Origin: JBOGVZ01 sp050692985
Lineage (GTDB): Bacteria > Actinomycetota > UBA4738 > CALAEC01
Assembly: GCA_050692985.1 (NCBI GenBank)
Contig: JBOGVZ010000047.1
Coordinates: forward strand, 1-64,000
Length of the DNA stretch: 64,000 bases
Direction: 5' to 3'
The stretch's first letter is position 1; each line of letters opens with the position of its first letter. The position numbers were made by a program, and so were the translations under genes. The notes under the pieces were generated by a model that was given only the letters and a program-made list of their open reading frames with translations, did no database searches and was not told where the DNA came from. Below are positions 15,018 to 22,403 of this stretch, piece after piece.

Positions 15018-15401
15018 TCAGCGGTCGGTGCGGGGGATCTCCTGGGCCAGCTCCACCACGTGGCCGTCGGGATCGAGAAGGTGCAACGTGCGGTGGCCCC
15101 ACGCCCGGTCCACGGGCCCGGTGAGGATCTCCACCCCCTCGGCCCGGAGCCGCTCGGCCTCGGCGTCCACGTCGTCCACCAGGAACAGGACCTCGCCCGC
15201 CGGACCGCCCGGATCCGGCACCTGGCCGATCAGGTCGGGGAGCCGCGACCGCTCGAACAGGGCGAACCTCGTCGGCCCGGCGTCGAACTCGGCGTATCCG
15301 TTGCGCTCGAACCGGAACGACAGGCCGAGCGTGTCGCGGTAGAAGGCGATCGACCGCCCGAGGTCGGCCGCGTACAGGATCACGTAGTCCACGGTGCGCA
15401 C
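15018..15401 (-). CDS. VOC-superfamily (glyoxalase/dioxygenase-like) protein
   Basis: 127 residues, one vicinal-oxygen-chelate unit: DYVILYAADLGRSIAFYRDTLGL at the N-terminus, then a second beta-alpha-beta module with VLFLVDDVDAEAERL and a C-terminal LLDPDGHVVEL carrying the metal-ligand Glu. The fold covers glyoxalases, extradiol dioxygenases and antibiotic-binding proteins, and nothing here fixes the reaction. GTG 15401 begins the family's typical first strand. Monocistronic, convergent with the mazG operon and divergent from the EamA gene. Confidence 0.85.
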   Translation of the reverse strand: MRTVDYVILYAADLGRSIAFYRDTLGLSFRFERNGYAEFDAGPTRFALFERSRLPDLIGQVPDPGGPAGEVLFLVDDVDAEAERLRAEGVEILTGPVDRAWGHRTLHLLDPDGHVVELAQEIPRTDR

Positions 15402-15433
15402 GGGCCCATGAAACCAGAACGGCGGGCGGCGGT

Positions 15434-15439
15434 TACCCT
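15434..15439 (+). promoter_or_regulatory. Leaderless -10 box of the EamA gene
   Basis: TACCCT, 6 nt before the ATG at 15446, no Shine-Dalgarno. Same design as the other leaderless promoters in the window. Confidence 0.5.
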
Positions 15440-15445
15440 AGGCGG

Positions 15446-16377
15446 ATGCGAACGAAGACCGTGATCTCCACGGCCCGAGGGACCCGGGCCGAGGCGTTCG
15501 GCCCCGCCGAGTGGGGGCTGCTGGCGGCCATCGCGGCGATGTGGGGCTCGTCATTCATCTTCATCGCCGAAGGGCTGGAGGCGTTCGGGCCAGGTCTGAT
15601 CGCGTTCCTACGGATCGCCCTGGGCACCGCGGCGGTGGCCACCTCCGCCCGGGCCCGCAAGCCGGTGGCCCGGGAGGACTGGCCTCGCCTGGCGCTGCTC
15701 GGAGTGGTGTGGATGGCCGTGCCCCTGCTGCTGTTCGCGGTGGCCCAGCAGTGGGTGGCGTCCTCGGTGGCCGGGATGATCAACGGGGCCATGCCCCTGT
15801 TCGCCGCGCTGTTCGCCTGGTGGCTGCTCGGGTCGGCCCCCGCCGCCCGGCAGGCGGCCGGGCTGGTGGTGGGGTTCTCCGGCGTGGTCCTGATCGCCCT
15901 TCCTTCGGCGGAGGGGGCCTCCTCGACCACCCTTGGCGTGGGCCTGCTCCTGGTGGCCACCGCCCTGTACGGGCTTGCAGCGAACATCACGGTGCCCCTC
16001 CAGCAGAAGTACGGGGCCCTTCCGGTGGTGCTGCGGGCCCAGCTGGTGGCACTGGCCCTGCTGACCCCCGTGGGACTGGCCTCCCTCCCCGGGTCCCGGT
16101 TCGACTGGCTCCCGGCCCTGTCGTTGGTGGCGCTCGGCCTGTTGGCTCGGGCCTGGCGTTCATCGCCATGGCCACCCTGGTGGGCCGTGCGGGGGCCACG
16201 CGGGGGGCGGTGGCCATCTACTTCCTGCCGGTGGTGGCGCTCACGCTGGGGGTCCTGGTCCGGCGCGAGACCGTGGAATGGATCTCCCTGGCCGGCGTGG
16301 CCCTGGTGCTGCTGGGGGCCTACGTCACCAGCCGCCGGGAGCGAGCCCCCGAGCCCTCGCCCGAGGTCGGCGCCTGA
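15446..16377 (+). pseudogene. EamA/DMT-family transporter, disrupted by a 1-nt frameshift
   Basis: The first frame encodes EamA repeat one and most of repeat two (MWGSSFIFIAEGLEAFGPGLI, VWMAVPLLLFAVAQQWV, and so on) up to about 16143, then turns into Arg/Trp-rich nonsense. The frame one base back carries the rest of the second repeat (GSGLAFIAMATLVGRAG, AIYFLPVVALTLGVLV) and ends at a stop at 16375-16377. Adding one G at 16144 (TTG-GC to TTG-GGC) restores a continuous ~310-residue ten-helix transporter. Either a young pseudogene or a G-run indel in the assembly. The ATG is preceded by TACCCT at 6 nt. Confidence 0.85.
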
Positions 16378-16386
16378 GGGCCGGCC

Positions 16387-17409
16387 TCAGCCGGTCAGGC
16401 GCTCGGCGATCTGCACCGCGTTGAGGGCGGCGCCCTTGCGCAGGTTGTCGCCCACCGCGAACAGCAGGATGGCGTTCATACGGTCCCCGGCCCGGCGGAT
16501 CCGCCCCACCAGCACCTCGTCGCGGCCGGCGGCATCGAGAGGGGTGGGGAACAGGTCGGCGTCGGGGTCGTCCACCACCCGGAGGCCGCCGGCCGCCTCC
16601 AGGACCCCGCGGGCCTCGCCCGGGGAGATGTGGCGTTCGAACTGCGCGTAGACCGACACGGCATGGCCCACGATCACCGGCACGCGGACCACCGTGGCCG
16701 CCACCTTCAGGCCGGCAAGCCCCAGGATCTTGCGGCTCTCGTCGACGAGCTTGTGCTCCTCCGACGTCGAACCGTCGGGCTCGAACGTCCCGCCCCGCGG
16801 CAGCACGTTGTAGGCGATGGTCCGGCCGAAGGCGTCCCCCGACGGGAGCGAGGCCGGGTCGGGGCGGGTCAGGTCCTCCTCCTGCCCCCGGAGCTTCTCG
16901 ACCTGCTCCAGCAGCTCCCGGACCCCTCGGTGCCCCGCCCCGGACACCGACTGGTAGGAGGACAGCACCACCTCCCGGAGCTCGGCGGCCCGGTGCAGCG
17001 GGGCCAGAGTCAGGAGCGCGGTGATCGCCGTGCAGTTGGGGTTGGCCACGATCCCCCGGTGGGAGGCCAGGGCCTCGGCGTTGATCTCGGGGATCACCAG
17101 GGGGACCTGGGGGTCCATGCGGAACGCCGAGGAGTTGTCCACCACCACGCACCCGGCCTCGGCGGCGGGGGGGGCGTGCTCCCGGGAGACCGAGGCCCCC
17201 GCGGAGAACAGGGCCAGGTCGATGCCCTCCCACGAGGCCCGGTCCAGCGGGCCCACGGGGACCTCGTCACCCCCGAACGGGACCCGGCGACCCTCGGAGC
17301 GGGCCGAGGCCAGGGGGACCAGCTCGTCGAGCGGGAACCGGCGGGCCTCCAGGGTCCGGACCATCTCCCGGCCCACGACCCCGGTGGCGCCGACCACGGC
17401 CACGCGCAC
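16387..17409 (-). CDS. asd: Aspartate-semialdehyde dehydrogenase
   Basis: 340 residues. It reduces aspartyl-phosphate to aspartate semialdehyde with NADPH, the second step toward lysine, threonine, methionine and diaminopimelate. Seen: the GATGVVG nucleotide loop (7-13), catalytic Cys126 in NPNCTAI, the SVSGAGHRG substrate loop, and a catalytic His segment near VPVIVGHAVSV. Length is typical. The GTG start lies one base after the lysC stop, so the two enzymes are co-translated in pathway order. Its end is convergent with the broken transporter gene, 9 bp apart. Confidence 0.97.
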   Translation of the reverse strand: MRVAVVGATGVVGREMVRTLEARRFPLDELVPLASARSEGRRVPFGGDEVPVGPLDRASWEGIDLALFSAGASVSREHAPPAAEAGCVVVDNSSAFRMDPQVPLVIPEINAEALASHRGIVANPNCTAITALLTLAPLHRAAELREVVLSSYQSVSGAGHRGVRELLEQVEKLRGQEEDLTRPDPASLPSGDAFGRTIAYNVLPRGGTFEPDGSTSEEHKLVDESRKILGLAGLKVAATVVRVPVIVGHAVSVYAQFERHISPGEARGVLEAAGGLRVVDDPDADLFPTPLDAAGRDEVLVGRIRRAGDRMNAILLFAVGDNLRKGAALNAVQIAERLTG

Positions 17410-17410
17410 G

Positions 17411-18646
17411 TCAGTGCTCCCGGACCACGGCCTCGTCGGACAGGGAGAAGCGGGCGTGCAGGGACTTCACCGCCGCCTCGACGTCACCCGCGCGGACCAC
17501 GCAGGTGATGCGGACGGACGAGGTGGAGATCATCTCGATGTTGATGTCGGCGTCGGCCAGGGCCGAGAACATGTCGGCCTGGACGCCGGGGTGGGTCTTC
17601 ATCCCCGCGCCGATCAGCGACACCCTGGCGATGCCGTCGTCGGCGGTGAACCGGGCCGCCCCCACCTCGGGCACCACCCGCTCCATGATCGTGCGGGCGT
17701 GGGGGAGGTCGTCCTTGGGAACGGTGAACGACACGTCGGTCATCCCGGCCTTCGACACGTTCTGGACGATCATGTCGACGTTGATCCCCTCGTCGGCGAT
17801 GGCCCGGAAGATGGCCGCGGCCACCCCGGGCCGGTCGGGGACGTCCTCCACCGTGACCTTGGCCTCGGAGTCATCGTGAGTCACCCCGGAGATGATGGCC
17901 TGCTCCATGCGCTCGTCTGCCTCCCGCACCCACGTCCCGCCCTCGTCGGAGAAGGCCGAACGGACGTGGAGCATCACGCCGCTCCCCCGAGCGTACTCCA
18001 CGGCACGGAGCTGAAGGACCCTGGCCCCGGTGGCCGCCATCTCCAGCATCTCCTCGTACGACACCGCGTGGAGCTTGCGGGCTTCGGGGACGATCCGCGG
18101 GTCGGCGGTGAACACCCCGGGGACATCGGTGTAGATCTCGCAGGCACTGGCGCCCAGCGCCGCCGCCAGGGCCACCGCCGTGGTGTCCGACCCGCCCCGG
18201 CCCAGGGTGGTGACGTCGTAGGCCGTGGACACCCCCTGGAACCCGGCCACGATCACCACCGCCCCCCGCTCCAGGGACTCGCGGATCCGCCCCGGCCGGA
18301 TGTCGATGATCCTGGCCCGGCCGTGCCGGGTGTCGGTGATGATCCCCGCCTGGGAGCCGGTGTAGGACACCGCCGGGTAGCCGGCGGCATTGATCACGAT
18401 GGCCAGCAGCGACATGGCGATGCGCTCGCCGGCGGTCAGCAGGAGGTCGAGCTCGCGGGGGTTGGGGATCGGGGTGAGCTCGTGGGCCATGGACAGCAGC
18501 TCGTCCGTGGTGCGGCCCATGGCCGAGACCACCACCACCACGTCGTCGCCGCGCTCCCTGGCCCGGATGATGCGCTCGGAGGCGGCGGCGATCCGGGAGA
18601 TGTCGGCGACGGAGGTCCCGCCGTACTTCTGGACGACGACAGCCAG
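17411..18646 (-). CDS. lysC: Aspartate kinase, apparent CTG start
   Basis: 411 residues. It phosphorylates aspartate to open the aspartate-family amino acid pathway. The N-terminal kinase signature VQKYGGTSVAD (residues 6-16), TAGERIAMSLLA, and GRGGSDTTAVALA are present, followed by two ACT domains (about 255-411) that bind feedback inhibitors. No ATG, GTG or TTG lies between an upstream in-frame stop and the essential KYGG motif; the only fitting initiator is CTG at 18646, with GAGGAGG 4-5 nt before it. Starting at the next conventional codons would remove KYGGTS and the active-site Lys. A TACGCT box lies about 28 nt upstream. Confidence 0.93.
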   Translation of the reverse strand: MAVVVQKYGGTSVADISRIAAASERIIRARERGDDVVVVVSAMGRTTDELLSMAHELTPIPNPRELDLLLTAGERIAMSLLAIVINAAGYPAVSYTGSQAGIITDTRHGRARIIDIRPGRIRESLERGAVVIVAGFQGVSTAYDVTTLGRGGSDTTAVALAAALGASACEIYTDVPGVFTADPRIVPEARKLHAVSYEEMLEMAATGARVLQLRAVEYARGSGVMLHVRSAFSDEGGTWVREADERMEQAIISGVTHDDSEAKVTVEDVPDRPGVAAAIFRAIADEGINVDMIVQNVSKAGMTDVSFTVPKDDLPHARTIMERVVPEVGAARFTADDGIARVSLIGAGMKTHPGVQADMFSALADADINIEMISTSSVRITCVVRAGDVEAAVKSLHARFSLSDEAVVREH

Positions 18647-18691
18647 AGGTCCTCCTCGATCCGCCCGTGAGCGTACCAGCGATCGTGGGGC

Positions 18692-19375
18692 CTACGTGCG
18701 CCCCGGGGAAGGAGCCTGGCCCTCCGCGGGCCGCTCGTGGGGCCCGTCGGTGTCCCACACCGCGCGGTAGTACAGCGCCACGGGCCAGGACACGCCCCGG
18801 CGGACCACCTGTCCCACGCCCTCCACCCGCCTGAGCATGATCACCGCCAGGATGGCTCCCACCATGGCCACGAACGCGGCCGGCTGACCCTGGACGGCGG
18901 CGATGGGCGCCGCCGCGGCCAGGCCGATCGTGGAGGCCGGACCGGTGTACCGGAGCACGATGCCGGTCAGGATGATCACCCCGGCCACCACCATCCCCCA
19001 CGGCAGCAGGGCCAGCAGGACCCCGGCGGCGGCGGAGAGCCCCCGGCCGGCCATCCACCGGGCGTACGGCGGCCACCCGTGGCCGACCACCACGGCCACG
19101 CCCACCAGCGCCAGCCACTCCGGCCCCAGGCCGCCCGCGTGCCGGGCCAGCAAGGGGTAGGCGAACCCCTTCCCCACGTCGAGCGTGGCGGCCAGCGCCG
19201 ACCAGGCCCCGCCGAGGTGCCTGGTCATGAGGATGTGGGCATCGCCCTCGGAGGCGTCCCGGTACGAGCCGCCCAGGACCGCGGTGGCCCGCCTGGCCCG
19301 GGCCACCAGGTACGTGGCCGGAAGCGTGCCGACCACGTAGCCCCCCACCACCCACAGCACGTCGACCCAGGCCAC
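18692..19375 (-). CDS. PlsY-like glycerol-3-phosphate acyltransferase
   Basis: 227 residues, a five-to-seven-helix membrane protein. Motifs follow PlsY: VVGGYVVGTLPATYLVAR at the N-terminus, LDVGKGFAYPLLAR (the DxxKG phosphate site, about 65-69) and a central GHGWPPYARWMAGRGLSAAAG matching the GHxFP...GGKGxAT loop, though divergent. PlsY uses acyl-phosphate to make lysophosphatidate, the first step of phospholipid synthesis. The GGKG-to-AGRG change makes activity less certain. Located 45 nt downstream of the lysC start on the same strand, and preceded by structured repeat copy B. Confidence 0.72.
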   Translation of the reverse strand: MAWVDVLWVVGGYVVGTLPATYLVARARRATAVLGGSYRDASEGDAHILMTRHLGGAWSALAATLDVGKGFAYPLLARHAGGLGPEWLALVGVAVVVGHGWPPYARWMAGRGLSAAAGVLLALLPWGMVVAGVIILTGIVLRYTGPASTIGLAAAAPIAAVQGQPAAFVAMVGAILAVIMLRRVEGVGQVVRRGVSWPVALYYRAVWDTDGPHERPAEGQAPSPGRT

Positions 19376-19408
19376 GGCTCACCACCCTACCCGGAGTGGT
19401 CACCGCTG

Positions 19409-19530
19409 GGCGGCTTTCGCGGCCGCGGGGGGCCCGAGTCGCTCCCGAAACGTGAGGGAACGGCCGATCGGGTCAGGATCGCGGCCCCACACGTTTCTCC
19501 GCTTGGCCCCCGCGACCGCTACGCCGCCCC
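19409..19530. repeat. Structured repeat element, copy B
   Basis: Same architecture as copy A. The outer stem GGGCGGC/GCCGCCC joins 19409-19415 to 19524-19530, the second stem (13 bp with one mismatch and one bulge) joins 19421-19435 to 19506-19519, and the inner stem GAAACGTG/CACGTTTC plus GGG/CCC joins 19448-19459 to 19487-19498, with an apical CGATC/GATCG stem. The strings CCGAAACGTGAGGG and CACACGTTTCTCCGCT are identical to copy A, while stem bases are exchanged in paired fashion. It begins 24 nt after the DegV stop codon. Confidence 0.8.
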
Positions 19531-19554
19531 GGGCTGGCCACGCCCCCGGCCGGG

Positions 19555-20376
19555 TTAGTCGGTGAACCAGGCGACACCGACCACGCCGGGGCCGGTGTGG
19601 ACCCCCATGGCCGGGGTGAACCCGGCCACGTGCGACTCGACCACCTGGGCCCCGTCGGAAACGCGCTCCAGCGCCCGGCGGGCGTCGTCCTCCGCGGCGG
19701 CGTGGACGGCCGCCAGGTGCACCGGCCGGGCCCCAATCCCGCTCCGGGCCTCGGCGACCACGCGGTCCAGGGCACGGCGGCGGGTCCGGGGCCTGGCCAC
19801 CGCGTCGATCGAGCCCCCCGTGAACCGGAACACCGGCTTGATGTCGAGCATGGTCCCCGCGTACGACACCAGCCGGGTGACCCGTCCCGACCGCCGCAGG
19901 TACTCGAAGGTGTCGAGCGCGGCCACCAGCACGCTGCGAGCGGCCACGTCCGCGGCCCGGGCCGTCGCCTCCTCCACTCCGGCTCCCGCCCGGGCGGCTC
20001 GGGCGGCTTCCATGGCCACGAACCCCTGGGCCATGGAGGCGCTCCCGGAGTCCACGACCTCCACCCGCTTGCCGATCATGTCCGCCGCCAGCCGGGCGGT
20101 CTGGTAGATGCCCGAGACGGTTGCCGACACCGTGACGCACACGATCTCATCGCCGCCGGCCCGCTCGTACGCCTCCACGAAGTCGCCCGGGGCCGGGGAC
20201 GCCGTGGCCGCGGCCTGGGGCTCGGCGCGGAGGCGCTCGTAGAAGCCGCCGGGGTCGGCCTCGTCCTTCACGGATTCGTCTCCGAACCTCAGGTAGATTG
20301 GCACCACCTCGATCCCGAGCTCGGCGGCGAGCTCTCGGGGCAGGCTGGCGGCACTGTCCGTGACGACGGCGATCAT
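19555..20376 (-). CDS. DegV-family fatty acid-binding protein
   Basis: 273 residues. DegV/FakB proteins bind a fatty acid in a two-domain fold and hand it to a FakA kinase in Gram-positive bacteria. Seen: AVVTDSAASLP at the N-terminus (the TDS motif), TVSATVSGIYQTA (the SGT-type loop), VVDSGSASMAQGF, and a C-terminal domain with FRFTGG and HTGPGVVGVAW. ATG 20376 has GAGGAA 6 nt upstream. No FakA-like kinase is in the window. Divergent from the MFS gene by 66 bp; repeat copy B follows its stop. Confidence 0.9.
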   Translation of the reverse strand: MIAVVTDSAASLPRELAAELGIEVVPIYLRFGDESVKDEADPGGFYERLRAEPQAAATASPAPGDFVEAYERAGGDEIVCVTVSATVSGIYQTARLAADMIGKRVEVVDSGSASMAQGFVAMEAARAARAGAGVEEATARAADVAARSVLVAALDTFEYLRRSGRVTRLVSYAGTMLDIKPVFRFTGGSIDAVARPRTRRRALDRVVAEARSGIGARPVHLAAVHAAAEDDARRALERVSDGAQVVESHVAGFTPAMGVHTGPGVVGVAWFTD

Positions 20377-20442
20377 CCCGCGTTCCTCGACCTCCCGACC
20401 CGTGGCGGCCGGGTCGGCCGGCCGCGCACCGTCTCGGAGATT

Positions 20443-21747
20443 GTGGTGACCGCGGGCCCCGGCCGGCAAGACGGCATCCGGGGCCTGCTGGGCCCAGGGT
20501 CGTACCGCACGCTCCTGCTGGGCCAGGCGGTGTCGTCCCTGGGCGACTGGGTGGGCACGTTCGCCCTGGTGGCCCGGGCCTTCGACCTCACCGGCTCACC
20601 CACGGCGGTGGGCGGGGTGCTGGTGCTCCGGCTGCTTCCCCCGGTGCTGGCGTCCCCCGTGGGCGGGGTGCTGGCCGACCGCATGAACCGCCGGACGCTG
20701 TTGGTGTCGGCCAACGTGGCCATGGCGGGGATGATCGCTCTGGTCCCCTTCGTGAGCCTTCCCGTGCTGTACGTGATCGCCTTCGTCTCCGAGTTCATCC
20801 TGCTGCTGTCGCTGCCGGCGCGCGACGCCACGATCCCCGAGCTGGTGCCCCGGGGGCTGCTCCCCCAGGCGAACGGCCTGGTGCTGGGGTCCTCGTACGG
20901 CGTCCTCCCCGTAGGCGCGGCGCTGTTCTCGGGGCTGCGGCTGGCCTCCGAGCACGTGCCCCTGTGGATCCCGTTCGCCCAGGTCCTGCGGGAGAACGGG
21001 CTGATCATCCCATTCCTGTTCGACTCGGCCACCTTCCTGTGGGCCGCCTCGATGTTCGCCCGGCTGCCCACCACCGGGCGCCGGGCGGCCGGGGAGCTGC
21101 CGATGTGGAGGGGGCTGCGGGAGGCCGCCGGGTACGTGCGGCGCTCCCCGGTGATCCGAGGGCTGGCCGCCGGCGTGGGCCTGGCCATGTTCGGGGGCGG
21201 GGTGCTGTTCGCCCTGGGGATCGCCTACATCCGGGAGACCCTGGGCGGAGGGGACGTCGAGTTCGGCTTCCTGGCGTCGCTGTGGGGGCTGGGCATGGCC
21301 CTGGGGCTGGGCCTGGTCCGCTTCCTGGTGATCGAGGCCGGGAGCGAGCCCCTGGCCTTCCGCTCGGCGGTGTCCGCCTGCGGGGCCGTCCTGATCGGGA
21401 TGGCCTTCCTGCCGTTCACCTGGCTGGCGCTCATCGCCGCCCTGGTGTTCGGGATGGCCTTCTCCACCGCCGTGATGCTGGCGGTGACGATCCTCCAGCA
21501 CACCGTGGAGGAAGAGATGCGGGGCCGGCTCCTGGGGGCCGCCCAGATGCTGTTCCGGGTGAGCCTGGCCGCGGGAGCCCTGGGGATCGGGGGCTTGGCC
21601 GGGGGCTTCGAGGGCTTCTCGCTGGGACCCGTCAAGGTGGACGGGAACCAGTTCGGCCTGCTGATCGGGGGCGGGCTGATCCTGCTGGGCTCCCTGGCGT
21701 CCCGCGGCGTGGCCGAGGCCGGCCACGCCGAGCCGGGCCCGGACTGA
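20443..21747 (+). CDS. MFS transporter, MFS_3-like
   Basis: 434 residues with about 12 predicted membrane helices. The N-terminal YRTLLLGQAVSSLGDWVGTFALV and the loop GGVLADRMNRRTLL (the RxxRR-type motif A between helices 2 and 3) match the group of MFS carriers that includes macrolide exporters and enterobactin EntS. Start GTG 20443 follows CGGAGA by a few bases; longer upstream frames are antisense to degV. It ends 4 bp before the convergent recR. Substrate unknown; drug or metabolite export is inferred. Confidence 0.85.
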   Translation: MVTAGPGRQDGIRGLLGPGSYRTLLLGQAVSSLGDWVGTFALVARAFDLTGSPTAVGGVLVLRLLPPVLASPVGGVLADRMNRRTLLVSANVAMAGMIALVPFVSLPVLYVIAFVSEFILLLSLPARDATIPELVPRGLLPQANGLVLGSSYGVLPVGAALFSGLRLASEHVPLWIPFAQVLRENGLIIPFLFDSATFLWAASMFARLPTTGRRAAGELPMWRGLREAAGYVRRSPVIRGLAAGVGLAMFGGGVLFALGIAYIRETLGGGDVEFGFLASLWGLGMALGLGLVRFLVIEAGSEPLAFRSAVSACGAVLIGMAFLPFTWLALIAALVFGMAFSTAVMLAVTILQHTVEEEMRGRLLGAAQMLFRVSLAAGALGIGGLAGGFEGFSLGPVKVDGNQFGLLIGGGLILLGSLASRGVAEAGHAEPGPD

Positions 21748-21751
21748 CCCG

Positions 21752-22345
21752 CTACATGTCGCGGCGGCCCTCGAGGGCCTGGCCGAGCGTGACCTCGTCG
21801 GCGTACTCGAGGTCGCCGCCCACGGGCAGCCCCGAGGCCAGCCGGGTGACCCGGACCCCCAGGGGCTTGAGGAGCCCGGCCACGAACATCGCGGTGGCGT
21901 TGCCCTCCAGGTTCGGGTTCATGGCCAGGATGATCTCGGACACGCCGTTGCGGCCCACCCGGTCGAGCAGCTCCTGGACCCGGAGGTCGTCGGGGCCGAT
22001 CCCCTGCATCGGGGAGATGGCCCCGCCGAGGACGTGGTACCGCCCCTTGACCACCCCGGCCCGCTCGACCGCCGAGACGTCCTTGGGCTCCTCCACCACG
22101 CACACCACCGTGGTGTCCCTGGTGGGGTCGGCGCACAGCCGGCACAGCTCGCCCTCGGCCACCCCGTAGCACTCCCGGCAGAACCGGACCCGATCCTTGG
22201 CCCGGGTGAGCGCGTCGGCCAGGCGCCGGGCGTCCTGGGCCTGGGCCTTGACGATGTGGAACGCCAGCCGCTGGGCCGACTTGGGGCCGATGCCCGGCAG
22301 GCGGTTCAGCTCGTCGATGAGGTCCTGGATGGGGCCTTCGTACAC
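21752..22345 (-). CDS. recR: Recombination mediator protein RecR
   Basis: 197 residues, full length. RecR with RecO/RecF loads RecA onto SSB-coated gaps. Visible: the helix-hairpin-helix NRLPGIGPKSAQRLA (about 14-28), a zinc finger CRECYGVAEGELCRLC (about 56-71), and the Toprim domain from VVCVVEEPKDVSAVE onward. GTG 22345 has GGGAGGA 4 nt before it. It follows dnaX by 58 bp; the ybaB/ebfC gene that usually sits between them is absent here. Confidence 0.97.
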   Translation of the reverse strand: MYEGPIQDLIDELNRLPGIGPKSAQRLAFHIVKAQAQDARRLADALTRAKDRVRFCRECYGVAEGELCRLCADPTRDTTVVCVVEEPKDVSAVERAGVVKGRYHVLGGAISPMQGIGPDDLRVQELLDRVGRNGVSEIILAMNPNLEGNATAMFVAGLLKPLGVRVTRLASGLPVGGDLEYADEVTLGQALEGRRDM

Positions 22346-22372
22346 GCGGTCCTCCCGGGCGCCGGCGCCCCC

Positions 22373-22390
22373 GAATCACACGTGAATCAC
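22373..22390 (-). promoter_or_regulatory. Direct 7-bp repeats between dnaX and recR
   Basis: GTGATTC-ACGT-GTGATTC on the minus strand: two direct heptamers with an 11-bp period, one helical turn, in the 58-bp dnaX-recR gap. A weak candidate protein-binding site. Confidence 0.25.
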
Positions 22391-22403
22391 AGCGGTGTAA
22401 ATC

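Noticed and set aside
15446..16377. EamA disruption as programmed ribosomal frameshifting
   Set aside because: No slippery heptamer or downstream stimulatory structure is visible at 16144; transporters of this family are not known to use frameshifting.
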